NCBI RefSeq assembly: GCF_024181385.1
Contig: NZ_CP051305.1
Span: forward strand, 806,001-870,000
DNA length: 64,000 bases
Source: Treponema sp. OMZ 798
GTDB taxonomy: Bacteria > Spirochaetota > Spirochaetia > Treponematales > Treponemataceae
Direction: 5' to 3'
Part shown: piece after piece, positions 26,650 to 36,900 of the stretch
Layout of the letters: every line of letters starts with the position of its first letter
Numbering within the stretch: position 1 is the first letter of the stretch
Position numbers and translations under genes: made by a program
Notes under the pieces: generated by a model
The model's database searches: none
Told to the model about the DNA's origin: nothing
What the model saw: only the letters and a program-made list of their open reading frames with translations

Positions 26650-29559
26650 ATGCGTAAAAAGTTATTATTAATTGCAGTAATTTCACTTGTTATTTTGGCA
26701 GGGTGTAAACAGTTTTTAGCCGATATCGAAAAAAACTTTGAATATTGGGCATCAACGGTCATCGTTACGGATACCGTGATTCCTTCAGCCGGTACGGACG
26801 CTGATGGCTATCCTTGTATTAAAAGCGATGGGGATAAAGAAATATTAATCAAGATTATAAACCCGAAAAATTATAGGTTACAATTTCCCGGAGATCCCGG
26901 TGCTCCCTCGGATATTGCGGTTTTTGCAAGCGGAGCAATAGGCTCAGGCCCGGGTACCCCCCCCGTGCACGGCACAGATTACACCCTTAGTCCAAACGGA
27001 CATGGCGAGCTTAAACTTACTTTAAAAGAAGCTTTTTTAAAGAAAAACGAACACGGTAAAGCAGACTTAAACCCTTCCATTAAACTTTACAGTACAGACG
27101 GAAGAAATTTCGGCACTCACTCCTTTAAGCTGAGAGTAAACACCCCGCCGCCCAAGGTTGAGTATAAAGGCTGCGCTAAAAAAGACAATGTTTATGTTCT
27201 TGTATTTGAAGTACCAAATATGCCGGAGTATCCAATAGAGGGTACGGACCGCCTGCATAGCGATGTTGACAAGGTATGGATACAAAAAGGACACGGAGCG
27301 TCCTTTGAACACCCAATTACGCTAAACGGAACTACGGGTTTCAATTCTCCTGTTCAGCCTTCAGGCGCTCCGCCTTTTTGCCTTATCAAGCGTGATGGTA
27401 CTGCCGCATTGACATCTGGCGATGTCGAAGGCGTAAGTCTGCCGGTTTATCCTTCTCATGGTTCTTGGTTCTTGTACCTAAAAACCGATACACCTATAAA
27501 GGCAGGAAAAACCGATTATAAAGTTAGGATAAAAGACAAAAAAGGCCTTTATTCGGGAGAGGTTACACTATCCACCCCCGGAAACACCATAGCCCCCGTT
27601 ACGGTAACTCTTGTTCCAACCACAGGAACCACTAGTGTTCCTGATTTAAGTGACGAAAATACTTCTAATGCTGCATATTTGATAACGGCCAAAAGCGGTC
27701 AAAATAATGTACAACTTACAATGTCGACAAGTACAACAACAGCCTCGCTAAGATGTGAAGTCAAAAAAGTAGGTTCCGACGAAACCGTATTTTCTAGTAC
27801 CGTTAGTAACCCTATAACCGTCAACCTTCCTGTTCCTACGGATTCATATGAAGAGACCTACAAGGCCGTAATAAGGGCAACTGCCGCAGGACTGCCTCAA
27901 ACTACAAAAACGATTTATTATAAGGTGCGCGGCAGGACAATTACGGTTAAAACATGGAAAGAACTAAAAGAGGCCGTAAAGAACACCGAGATAGACACAA
28001 TAAAAGTTACTACCACAATAACGGCTGCTGCAAGCGGTAATAACAGAGGAGAAATTGAAGTAAATAGAAATTCAAACGAAACCGTAACCATAAAGGGAGG
28101 CGGAACAATCGATGCCAACGAGCAAAACCGCATTTTTTTGGTACAAAACGCTAACACGCTGATACTAAATAATCTTACACTTCAAAACGGAAAGCTTGAC
28201 TCGGGAGAAAGCGGAGGTGCAGTGCGTATAAATAATGGAGGAACTCTCATTATTAACAATGTAATTATTAAAGACTGTAAGGCCGTACCCGGAAATGGAG
28301 GCGGTATTTCAAGCAGCGGTAATTTCACTATGAAAGGAAACTCCTCAATAAAAGATTGCAATGCCGTAAACGGAGGGGCCGTGTATATCGTAAACGGAAA
28401 TTTTAGTATGTATGATGACGCAATGATTACCCCGTCTACAGGTGCTCTTGCAAACACACCGGGGGAAAACGATGTCTATCTTATCAACAATACAAAAATC
28501 AGTATGGACAGCTCGCTTTCTCAAAGCGGCATAGTTGCCCGAATAACGCCGCAGCCTTATAACACTGTCACACAGGTTTTGGCCGGATCGGGGTTAGCGT
28601 CAGGATATGAGAAATTCACCGTAACAGATGAGCCCATACTCAACATCGGTATACAAAAATGGAAAATAAAAAATACCGGTAAATTGACAAAAGATGCCGC
28701 AGTAATTCCCTTTGACAAATTGGGTACCTATCTTGGTTCTCCTCACGCTTCCGCTGCTGAGGTAAACCTTATAAAAGTAACAGGACTAACAAATGAAAAC
28801 TTAAAAGGAACCTCCACACCTACTCCGGGTAGTCCGAGCGACTTGGGAGTGGTCTTAAATGACAACTCTGACAAACAGGTTTCATTGATACTGCCCGAAA
28901 GGGTAGAGGATCTTACCGATATGAGTTTCTGTTTTTACGGCTGCACAAGTTTAATCGAAGTCTCCGGTATCCCTAAAGGCGTTGAGAATATGGGCAGCTG
29001 TTTTAGAGGCTGTTCCAATTTAACCAAAGTCCCCGTTCTCCCTCTAAGCGTTAAGAATATGACCAGCTGTTTTTTAGACTGTACAAGTTTAACCCAAGCT
29101 CCCAATATTCCTGTAAGTGTTACGAATATGAGTAACTGTTTTAGAGGCTGCACAAGTTTAATCCAAGCTCCCATTATCCAGGCAAAAAAAGTTACGAGTA
29201 TGGAGGCTTGTTTTTCCGATTGTACAAGTTTAGCCCAAGCTCCCGTTATCCCTGCAAGCGTTAAGAATATGAGTTACTGTTTTTACGGCTGTACGGCTTT
29301 AGCCATAGGTCCCGATATTCCTAAAGATGTTAATAATATGCAGAAGTGTTTTGAAAACTGCTCAAGTATGAGAAGCGTTAAGCTTTATTGTGATTACAAT
29401 TCGTACAACATTAACGGTTCCCCGGCGTTTAATAATGCCTTTTCCGGCTGTAGCGCTTTGGAAGAAGGCGGCATAAAGGTTCCTTCAGGGCAGCTTGGCA
29501 CTTACCGGAGCAATGCAACTACGATGGGAACAACGGCAAATAAGTTTAGCGGCTTTTAA
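26650..29559 (+). CDS. Large lipoprotein 1: shared N-domain, beta-helix module, Cys-rich leucine-rich repeats
   Basis: The signal ends in lipobox LAGC, with Cys19 the lipidation site. Residues about 20-170 form a domain shared with the lipoproteins at 30967 and 33912 (KQFLADIEK, the YPCI and PVHGTDY positions, EGR-FG-H-like end). A beta-helix module spans about 430-690 (TWKELKEAV, GAVYIVNG). Residues about 758-905 hold seven 23-residue repeats of the form M..CF.GCTSL.QAP.IP.SV.N, like BspA/DUF285 leucine-rich repeats. Surface display and binding to host or bacterial ligands is likely but unproven. It starts 45 nt after the previous gene and may close the cyclase operon. Confidence 0.78.
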   Translation: MRKKLLLIAVISLVILAGCKQFLADIEKNFEYWASTVIVTDTVIPSAGTDADGYPCIKSDGDKEILIKIINPKNYRLQFPGDPGAPSDIAVFASGAIGSGPGTPPVHGTDYTLSPNGHGELKLTLKEAFLKKNEHGKADLNPSIKLYSTDGRNFGTHSFKLRVNTPPPKVEYKGCAKKDNVYVLVFEVPNMPEYPIEGTDRLHSDVDKVWIQKGHGASFEHPITLNGTTGFNSPVQPSGAPPFCLIKRDGTAALTSGDVEGVSLPVYPSHGSWFLYLKTDTPIKAGKTDYKVRIKDKKGLYSGEVTLSTPGNTIAPVTVTLVPTTGTTSVPDLSDENTSNAAYLITAKSGQNNVQLTMSTSTTTASLRCEVKKVGSDETVFSSTVSNPITVNLPVPTDSYEETYKAVIRATAAGLPQTTKTIYYKVRGRTITVKTWKELKEAVKNTEIDTIKVTTTITAAASGNNRGEIEVNRNSNETVTIKGGGTIDANEQNRIFLVQNANTLILNNLTLQNGKLDSGESGGAVRINNGGTLIINNVIIKDCKAVPGNGGGISSSGNFTMKGNSSIKDCNAVNGGAVYIVNGNFSMYDDAMITPSTGALANTPGENDVYLINNTKISMDSSLSQSGIVARITPQPYNTVTQVLAGSGLASGYEKFTVTDEPILNIGIQKWKIKNTGKLTKDAAVIPFDKLGTYLGSPHASAAEVNLIKVTGLTNENLKGTSTPTPGSPSDLGVVLNDNSDKQVSLILPERVEDLTDMSFCFYGCTSLIEVSGIPKGVENMGSCFRGCSNLTKVPVLPLSVKNMTSCFLDCTSLTQAPNIPVSVTNMSNCFRGCTSLIQAPIIQAKKVTSMEACFSDCTSLAQAPVIPASVKNMSYCFYGCTALAIGPDIPKDVNNMQKCFENCSSMRSVKLYCDYNSYNINGSPAFNNAFSGCSALEEGGIKVPSGQLGTYRSNATTMGTTANKFSGF
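28921..29370 (+). repeat. Tandem 69-bp repeats encoding 23-residue leucine-rich repeats
   Basis: Seven units, the last partial, each begin at an ATG-type Met codon and carry TGTTTT and GGCTGTACAAGTTTA-like words. One unit is one codon longer. The cysteines are conserved in every unit. Confidence 0.8.
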
Positions 29560-29590
29560 TTGCAGGCGGCCCGCATCGCCTTATTCGAGC

Positions 29591-29743
29591 CCCTCGTATC
29601 GTTCGGAACGAGGGCCTCGCATGCCTCTATGCGAGAGACTTCCGCTCGGAACGAGCCTCTAGTATCGCTCGGGATCAGGGTGTGCATAAGGTAAGCAGGT
29701 CTTACCCCATAGGGTAAGACCGTCCACCCCTATAATGGTGGAC
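29591..29743. repeat. Cluster of five consecutive hairpins between convergent genes
   Basis: CCCTCGT/ACGAGGG (29591-29597, 29608-29614), CTCGCAT/ATGCGAG (29616-29622, 29629-29635), GCTCG/CGAGC (29644-29648, 29652-29656), GTCTTACCC/GGGTAAGAC (29699-29707, 29712-29720) and GTCCACC/GGTGGAC (29722-29728, 29737-29743). All stems are perfect. The stretch is much richer in GC than its surroundings and has no ORF. Confidence 0.75.
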
Positions 29744-29781
29744 AGTTCACACCTATAAGGCCTTAGCGCTTCGCCGCCTTG

Positions 29782-30078
29782 CTATAGTTTTTCGATTTCT
29801 TCAATTGAAAGGCCCGATATTTCTTTTATTAAACTTAAATCCAAATTTTTCAACTTCATCAGCTTGGCAGTTTCAAGTTTGGCTTCGTAAGCTCCTTTAT
29901 CAAGACCTTGTTGTATTCCTGCTTCTATACCCTCTTGATAGCCTACATACTTCCACGAAGCTTTGTCATGTTCGTATTTCATTCGGTTTTCATAAAGCCA
30001 TTTTTCTTTTGGATCTTGCATCATGACTTCTATCGTTTTATTTGCTTTTGCCATCACAGGCGATTCTTGTGCCAACAT
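29782..30078 (-). CDS. Predicted intragenic C-terminal product of Rpn copy 2 (98 aa)
   Basis: GGAGGTGA (30091-30084 on the minus strand) is a full anti-SD complement, and the GGAGG core lies 8 nt before an in-frame ATG at 30078. The 98-residue product starts MLAQESP and matches the copy 1 short product in length and position. The flanking codons differ from copy 1 (SEVRKM against QEVRDM) while the SD is kept. Expression is predicted only. Confidence 0.5.
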   Translation of the reverse strand: MLAQESPVMAKANKTIEVMMQDPKEKWLYENRMKYEHDKASWKYVGYQEGIEAGIQQGLDKGAYEAKLETAKLMKLKNLDLSLIKEISGLSIEEIEKL

Positions 30079-30660
30079 CTTTCTCACCTCCGAGTCATCG
30101 GTTTCAATAAATTTCAGCCAATTATAAAGTTTCTTTTTCTTTTCATCCTGCTCAATATTTTTATCCTGTTCTTTAACCTTGGCAAGGTTTAAAAAGTGGA
30201 TTTCAAGCTCATCGGAAAGCTTATCGTTTAAGTGTTTTTCAACTACATTATACTCGCTGTGAATAAGATTGTTTAAATCAAAGCCTTCACCCACTATGTT
30301 TATTGTAATACATTTAGGCAGTTTTGTATACACTTCACCTGTTTTTAAGTTTTCCGTGTACATTTTAGCCCAATAAAATATAGTACGCCGGACAAATTCA
30401 CTGTTCCACCTGTTTTGAATTTCGATGTCGATAATTGTGTTGTTTTTTAGGCGTAGTTTTACGTCTAAGACACCGCTTTTATCGCTTATTGAATCCTTAT
30501 GAAACTCCTTATCCATAAGTTCCAAGCCCGCGATATTTTCAGTTGGAATATCTAAAATACATTCCAGTAAGTCCTGCAAGACATCTTTGTTTTCCTCAGT
30601 GCCGAATATACGCTTAAATGCGTAGTCGTTGCGGAGCGTAATTTTAAAGATTTTTTCCAT
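29782..30660 (-). CDS. Rpn-family PD-(D/E)XK nuclease/putative transposase, copy 2
   Basis: A 292-residue paralogue of the gene at 13462-14340, with the same catalytic Asp66, Glu80 and Gln82. I start it at ATG 30660: AGAGGGA lies just upstream and the product then aligns end to end with copy 1. A longer in-frame ATG at 30825 would add 55 unrelated residues. The promoter-proximal DNA resembles copy 1 (CCTTTCATAATTATT at about 30703). It sits between two lipoprotein genes on the opposite strand and downstream of the five-hairpin cluster, which fits an inserted element. It carries the internal start described at 29782-30078. Confidence 0.85.
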   Translation of the reverse strand: MEKIFKITLRNDYAFKRIFGTEENKDVLQDLLECILDIPTENIAGLELMDKEFHKDSISDKSGVLDVKLRLKNNTIIDIEIQNRWNSEFVRRTIFYWAKMYTENLKTGEVYTKLPKCITINIVGEGFDLNNLIHSEYNVVEKHLNDKLSDELEIHFLNLAKVKEQDKNIEQDEKKKKLYNWLKFIETDDSEVRKMLAQESPVMAKANKTIEVMMQDPKEKWLYENRMKYEHDKASWKYVGYQEGIEAGIQQGLDKGAYEAKLETAKLMKLKNLDLSLIKEISGLSIEEIEKL

Positions 30661-30808
30661 ATTTAATCCCTCTAATAATTTTTTAAAAGAAGAAAAAATT
30701 CCCCTTTCATAATTATTGTAGGGATTGTTTGCAATATATAGTAAATAAATTGAAAAATATTTTTGGCCCCTTTTTCGCTTATCGGCAGTAAGTATAGCGT
30801 GCTTCCCC

Positions 30809-30838
30809 TTTACAAAATAGAACAAAACGGATTATAAT
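30809..30838 (+). promoter_or_regulatory. Probable promoter of lipoprotein 2
   Basis: TTTACA (30809-30814), an 18-nt spacer and TATAAT (30833-30838). The leader of about 120 nt contains the dispersed repeat at 30889-30922. Confidence 0.45.
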
Positions 30839-30888
30839 AAAGGCAGAGGCATTAAACTGCAATGAATTTAAAAGTAAAGTTTAAAAAA

Positions 30889-30922
30889 ATCTTTGCGGCC
30901 TTTGCGTTCGTTGCGGTTAAAT
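30889..30922 (-). repeat. Dispersed AACCGCAA..CGCAAAG.CCGCAAAGA repeat
   Basis: Read on the minus strand this segment is TTTAACCGCAACGAACGCAA followed by AGGCCGCAAAGA. It matches the plus-strand copy at 51962-51994. Confidence 0.65.
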
Positions 30923-30966
30923 TAAAAAATTACCCTTGAAAATTAATATTTTGAATGGGGATAAAA

Positions 30967-33816
30967 ATGCGTAAAAAATTATTTTTAATTACAGGAATTT
31001 CATTTATCCTTTTTGCAGGCTGTAAGCAGTTTGTAGCCGATATCGAAAAAGACCTTGAGTATTGGTCTTCAAGTGCTCATATTATTGATATCGTATTGCC
31101 CTCATCATCCAATGATATAGACGGTTATCCCTGTGTGGCAAGCAATGATGATGCAGCCATAACTTTAAAACTAGTGAATCCTCAAAATTACACCTTTAAA
31201 ACCCCGGCAGATTTGGGAGCTCCTTCAGACATAGTTGTCTTTGAAGACGGTGTTCAAGGAAGCAGCGGAGCTGTTCCGGTACACGGTATTGATTACGAGT
31301 TTAAGCAAACACAAACTAACGAAGTCCGGCTCATATATAAAAAGGCTTTTTTGGAAAAATCTGAATGGAGCAGTCAAAATTTAAGTGCCTCAATAACGCT
31401 TTACAATAGAGAAGGAAGAAAATTCGGCTCTCGCAGTTCTAAACTGAGGGCAAACAGCATACTTCCTGAACCGAAAGGCATAGCCCTGCTTAAGTATTCT
31501 GATGGCGGAAAGGACTACTATGTTTTGTGTTTTAAACCTGAGGGTATCGATAAAAAGATAAACAATAATACTGAGCTGCTCCATAAAGATCTTTCGGAAA
31601 TATACATAAAAAAAGGGAATGAGCCGACTGCTACTTATCCTCTTAAATTTAATAGCTCTAATACCGGCTTTGATATTTCGGAAGCTTCGGAAGTTTTAAT
31701 ATCCTTAGGCAAAACAAATAGCTTAAAAAATGACCAGGTTCCCGCGGGAATGTCTCCCGACCCTCTACCTGCAGGTCCTTGGGTAATTTGCTTAAAAACC
31801 GATGTGGAGGTATCTACAAATAGCCCTCAGACAACCTATAATGTATGGCTTAAGGATGAAAAAGGCCTTTTTTCTCTGCCCGGCACAAAAACCACAAACA
31901 AATTTAAACTTCCGGATCCTAAGATTAGCTTTTCCAATGATATGAACAATGTGTTTGAGTCCGGTGTGTACACTCCTGTAGGTCAACCGGCCGACAGCAC
32001 TGCTTTGCTGAACGGAACTCAAGACGGACAGCCTGACGGTTCAAGTGCAGAAAATGCTATTCCCATATATACTGCATACGGAAACGATATACGGCTTAAG
32101 ATAAAGGTTAATATACATGACTCTATTGTTGCGGCTGGGCTTGAAATCAAGACTTATGTTTACAGAAAAACCGAATCCGGATTTCAATTGTTTTCTGATT
32201 CTACCGTATCGGGAGGAAACGAAACTTTTGTTGAATTATCGGCAAAATCAGAGGAAGTTGTTTACAGACTTGAATCATACGCATTTTTATCAGGGTTTGA
32301 TGACAGTGAATCCTTTGTCAAATACTATAAGGTAATAAGAGGGGTAAACGGTGATACTGCCCCTGATGTACCCGTATGGGGAATCTTAAAAAAAGCCGTC
32401 GAAGAAAAAACTGAAGCCGGCGGAACCCTTATAGTAAGAGGCGAAATTAAGGCAACGAATTCTTCAGGCGGAGCCGGTAATCACGGGGAGATAGAAATAA
32501 ATAAAGATATTACCATAAGGGGTAAAACCGGAAAGGATGTTGACTCTATAAATGCAAATTCAAGCGCTTTGGGCTCTAATCATCACCGCATTTTTAATAT
32601 AAATGCAAACGGTAAAAATATTCGTCTTGAAGGCCTTACTCTTAAAAACGGTAAAAAATCAAATGCCGATGGAGGGGCCGTTTTACATAAATCGGGCAAT
32701 CTTCACATAAAAGACTGCAAGTTCGAAAACAATGAGGTAGAGGGAAGTCATAAAGGCGGTGCCGTTTATTACGAAGATGGTACTCTTACATTGAGCGGTT
32801 CTGTTGAGCTGCCAAGCACCGGAGAGGGTAAAAACGATATCTACATTGAAAAGTCCGAAAAATTTATAAGCATTGCAAGCCCTCTGACAACTGAAAACGT
32901 TGCCCGCATAACGCCCAAAGACTATACTATTGGCGGTTCTCAGCGTAAGGTGCTTGGATCCGTTGCAAGTGTAAACCTTGCTTCTCAAGTGTCCAAATTT
33001 ACCGTAAGCCCTCAAACTACAAGCGGCGGATCGCAAAAATGGATAATCGATGATCGGGGCTTTCTTCAAAAACTTTTAACGGGAGGCAGCTCTACAGATA
33101 ATTGGAATACCTTGGTAACTGCCTTGAATAGTGTGCAAAATGGACAGATACTTTATCTTTCAGGGGAATATATGCCGAATTTAAATAATGCAATAATTAT
33201 GAGTAAATCCTGTACCATAAGGGGTATGGGTGATGCAGTATTAAATGTCAATAAAACCGGCACTATGTTCCGTGTCCTGTCATCTGACAGATTGGTTACT
33301 CTTGAAAATCTTGAGATAAAAAACGGCAAAGATGATACCTATGTCCTGATTGCAGATACTGAAGGAAGTTTTAAACTAAAAAATGTAAGGGTAAACGGGG
33401 TTAAAAAGCTTGTATCATCCGATTCGGGGGATATAAGTCTTGAGGATGTGACTATCCAAGGAGATAGTGATGATCCGGTAATAAGTCTTGGAGGAGGGGC
33501 AATCTTAGGCCTGCAAGTTCCTGCATCTTACCTCAATTTAAGGGGGGCCATAGCCATTCCGGGAAAAATTAAGCTTATCTTCCCTGCAGGAGAAGATAAT
33601 TACAAAGGCTGCATCAAAGTTTGCGATAATAAAGCATACGCTCTGCATCTCGACTTCGGTAGCGATTATTATACTGTCGAAGGTAAACAAGTCGTTTTTG
33701 TAGATCCCAATACAGGCATCTCCTTGGCCGATGCGGTAGCAAACATAAGGGTAGCCCCGTCTCAAGATAATCAAGCATGGTTTATTAGTGATGACGGTCA
33801 TCTTAGAAAACGATAA
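30967..33816 (+). CDS. Large lipoprotein 2 with two beta-helix modules
   Basis: The start is placed at ATG 30967, after GGGGA and directly before MRKKLF, as in lipoprotein 1; the ATG at 30955 has no site. The lipobox is FAGC with Cys19. Residues about 20-170 are the shared N-domain. A first beta-helix module lies at about 470-700 (GEIKATN, HHRIFNINANG, GLTLKNG, GGAVY) and a second, diverged one at about 712-949. No leucine-rich repeats are present. It is 949 residues long and likely on the cell surface or in the outer-membrane inner leaflet. Function unknown; adhesin-like by architecture. Confidence 0.75.
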   Translation: MRKKLFLITGISFILFAGCKQFVADIEKDLEYWSSSAHIIDIVLPSSSNDIDGYPCVASNDDAAITLKLVNPQNYTFKTPADLGAPSDIVVFEDGVQGSSGAVPVHGIDYEFKQTQTNEVRLIYKKAFLEKSEWSSQNLSASITLYNREGRKFGSRSSKLRANSILPEPKGIALLKYSDGGKDYYVLCFKPEGIDKKINNNTELLHKDLSEIYIKKGNEPTATYPLKFNSSNTGFDISEASEVLISLGKTNSLKNDQVPAGMSPDPLPAGPWVICLKTDVEVSTNSPQTTYNVWLKDEKGLFSLPGTKTTNKFKLPDPKISFSNDMNNVFESGVYTPVGQPADSTALLNGTQDGQPDGSSAENAIPIYTAYGNDIRLKIKVNIHDSIVAAGLEIKTYVYRKTESGFQLFSDSTVSGGNETFVELSAKSEEVVYRLESYAFLSGFDDSESFVKYYKVIRGVNGDTAPDVPVWGILKKAVEEKTEAGGTLIVRGEIKATNSSGGAGNHGEIEINKDITIRGKTGKDVDSINANSSALGSNHHRIFNINANGKNIRLEGLTLKNGKKSNADGGAVLHKSGNLHIKDCKFENNEVEGSHKGGAVYYEDGTLTLSGSVELPSTGEGKNDIYIEKSEKFISIASPLTTENVARITPKDYTIGGSQRKVLGSVASVNLASQVSKFTVSPQTTSGGSQKWIIDDRGFLQKLLTGGSSTDNWNTLVTALNSVQNGQILYLSGEYMPNLNNAIIMSKSCTIRGMGDAVLNVNKTGTMFRVLSSDRLVTLENLEIKNGKDDTYVLIADTEGSFKLKNVRVNGVKKLVSSDSGDISLEDVTIQGDSDDPVISLGGGAILGLQVPASYLNLRGAIAIPGKIKLIFPAGEDNYKGCIKVCDNKAYALHLDFGSDYYTVEGKQVVFVDPNTGISLADAVANIRVAPSQDNQAWFISDDGHLRKR

Positions 33817-33827
33817 ATTTTAATTGG

Positions 33828-33851
33828 CTAGTTTTCCGATTGACAAACTAG
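33828..33851. repeat. Inverted repeat overlapping the lipoprotein 3 promoter
   Basis: CTAGTTT (33828-33834) pairs with AAACTAG (33845-33851) across the -35 box. It could be an operator or a weak terminator for lipoprotein 2. Confidence 0.4.
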
Positions 33852-33868
33852 AAAATCTTTACTATATT
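33840..33868 (+). promoter_or_regulatory. Promoter of lipoprotein 3
   Basis: TTGACA (33840-33845), a 17-nt spacer and TATATT (33863-33868), 43 nt before the TTG start. Confidence 0.6.
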
Positions 33869-33911
33869 ATAAGCTCTTTGTACTTATTAAAGAATTTCAT
33901 CGGGGGACGAT

Positions 33912-36900
33912 TTGCGAAAATTTTTTTATGGTTTTGTATTTATAATCTTTGTCTTAACATTCACGACTTGTAAACAATTTCTTACCGATATTTCTGAAAC
34001 TTTTGACTATTGGGCATCTACAGTAATAGTAAAGGAAACCGTAATTCCCAATTCCTTAATGGATAAAGAGTCTTATTCATGTATACCTTCGGATTTGGAT
34101 AAGAAGATAAGCTTAAAACTTATAAACCCTCAAAATTACAGTCTAAAAATGCCTGAAGGAACAGGTACTTATACCGATATAATTATGTTTGAAAGCGAGG
34201 TTGAAGGTACCGGAGGCGGTATTCCTGTACACGGGACCGACTATGAGCTTAAGCAAATAAATTCTGTTGCGCTTGAACTAACATATAAGGATGAATTTTT
34301 AAAAAAATACGAGTGGGGTTTACAAAATTTGAGTCCTACGATAACTTTTTATAATAAAGAAGGCAGAGAATTCGGCAGTCATACTTTTAAATTGCGTTCT
34401 AATACTCCTCCTCCCGATATAACGAACATCACTGTCTGTAAAACTGCCGCCTCACCGGAGAAATATGTGCTCTGTATCGGTTTCGATCCCAATAAATTAA
34501 AAGAAAAGATAGGCAGCAGCGATTTACTTCATAAAGATATTAAAAAGATAAACATAAACAATACCGAATACGCTATAAAACTAAACTCTGCCGGTGACGG
34601 CTTTGATACAACTAATTCTAATTTTATTTCTAAGACAGCAGTTGTGCCGATTTCTTCCGACTCGGATCCTGTTCCTCAAGAAAAAGGAGTTCTTTATTTT
34701 AAGACCGATATTGTAGTGGGCAGCAGGCAGAAAACTTATAATTTATACATCTGCGATGAAAAGGGTCTTCCTTCTTCTAAAAAGACTGTATCAACTCCAT
34801 CCAACATACCGGATACAGCAAAACTTTACGATATGACAGGCACAACTCAGACAGAAATTACGTCAACAGCTACTCATAGTTTACCTTACACAATTGCTTA
34901 TAAAAACATTATCGGTGGTACTATACAATTAAAGGCTGAAACTACGACTACCGGTGCAGTCATCAAAGGAAAAATAGAAAAATATAATGGAAGCACATAC
35001 ATACCCTATGCAGATATAAATAGCGGTTCTCAAAGCGGCACAGATATAAGTCTACCCAAACCCGAATCAGGCGAGGTTTTATATAAGATCACATTTAGAG
35101 CAGAAGGTGAAGGCTTTACACCCGGTAATTTCCAGGAAAGGTATGTTAAGCTTGTTGAAGGCGGAACTCTAACAATTACGTCTACAGATTTACATACGAA
35201 CACGTGGAAAGATCTAAAAGAGGCAGTAGAAAATCCTGCCGGTCCCATTCTTATCATAATCGACGGCGAAATTAAGGCTGATAGTTCTTATAGCAATTAT
35301 GGTGAAATTACGGTAAAAAGAACCCTTACAATAAAAGGCAAGACAGGATCGGGCTCCGACATACTCAATGCAAATAAAACCGAAGGAGGTAAACCTCATC
35401 ACAGAATATTTAATATAGAATCTTCAGGAAACCTTACCCTTGAGGGTCTTACCCTAAAAAAAGGGGGAGGCTCTGTAACAGACAAAACAAATGGAGCTGC
35501 CGTTTATTCTGAAGGATCTTTTACCGCTAAAAACTGTAAATTTACAGGTAACGAAGCAGGATCAAATGCGGCCGGAAAGGGAGGGGCTGTAAATATTTTA
35601 AAAGGAAATACCATAATCGATAACTGTGAATTTACTTCAAATAATGCAAATATGGGCGGAGCTATCTATGTCGATGAAAACGGAAAATGCACAATAGGTA
35701 ATACCTCAACTCAGACTACAAAAATACATTCTAATACGGCTGTTAATGGGGCCGGCATATATGTAAGCTCTACACAACCAGACGGTTGTCGTATAAATAA
35801 GGGAACTATAATAGGCGGTGATGTTTTTAATTTTGCATCTTCGTTTGGTGGAGGTATATTTATTTTTGCCGGAGCTGAATGCACAATAAAAGAAGGTGTA
35901 AAGATACAAAAAAATCAAGCCGAAAATGGGGGCGGTATTTATAATGACAAAGGTAATCTTAAAATTGAGGGCCTGGTCTCTGATAAGGTTATTATTTCGG
36001 CCTGTGAAGCAGATAGTTCTGATTCTGACAAAAAGAAAGGAGGCGGTATTTATATTGCCGGCGGCAATGTAACAATAGAAAATGCTGATATAAAGGGTAA
36101 TACTGTAGGGCTTTCAGGTGAAGGACAGGCTTTCTATGTTGCCGGCGGTACTTTTGAAATGAAAACCGGTGCAAAAATAGATGATGATAATGATGTCTAT
36201 CTAAAAGCGAATGTAACGATACAGGTTAATACTAATGATATATCAGACTTTGGTGCAAAAATTACTCCTGAAAAATATCCTAACAAAAATAATGCTATTA
36301 AGGTGCTTGAAGGCTCTGCTATTCAGGCTTCTCACAATAAATTCAAGGTATCTGACAAAGCAAATCATACACATTGGAAGGTCGATGACAGGGGTAACTT
36401 AGCTCAATTGGTTAAGTCATCGGATTCATGGAAGATTCTTAAACAGGCAGTAACTGATGCTCATAATGATGCCTTTATTTATATAGACGGGGAAATAAAG
36501 GCAACCAATGCCGGTGATAATCATGGATTTATTGAGATAAAAAAAGATCCTGGATTTTCGGCTTTAGATACCAAAGTCCTTACCATCATAGGTGTTTCAG
36601 GTTCAGGAAATGATATTTTAAACGCAAACTATGGAACAGGTTCAGCGTATAATACAAATGAACATCAAATATTTAAGGTATTCGCCGGAGTAGAGTTCAC
36701 CCTTAAAGGGCTCACACTTAAAGGTGCCGCATCTACTACTGATGGCGGTGCAATTTATACTGATGGCACAGTCAATTTGATTGATTGCGTTATAAAGGAC
36801 AATAAGGCTGCATTGGGAGATGCCTTATATATTGCCGAAAACGGCTTATTTACAATGAGGGGCAGTGCAAAAATCGATAAAAACAATGATGTATATCTTA

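Larger units (their letters stand above)
30661..30966. other. Intergenic region with promoter and dispersed repeat
   Basis: This gap between divergent Rpn copy 2 and lipoprotein 2 holds the Rpn upstream segment conserved with copy 1, a plus-strand promoter near 30809-30838 and one copy of the AACCGCAAAG-type repeat. No gene is seen. Confidence 0.6.

Noticed and set aside
29591..29743. CRISPR array
   Set aside because: The stems differ in sequence and spacing is irregular; there are no repeated direct units and no cas genes in the window.
30661..30825. 55-residue N-terminal extension of Rpn copy 2
   Set aside because: The paralogue starts at the equivalent of 30660, a ribosome-binding site lies just before that ATG, and the extension is AT-rich intergenic DNA conserved with the non-coding upstream of copy 1.
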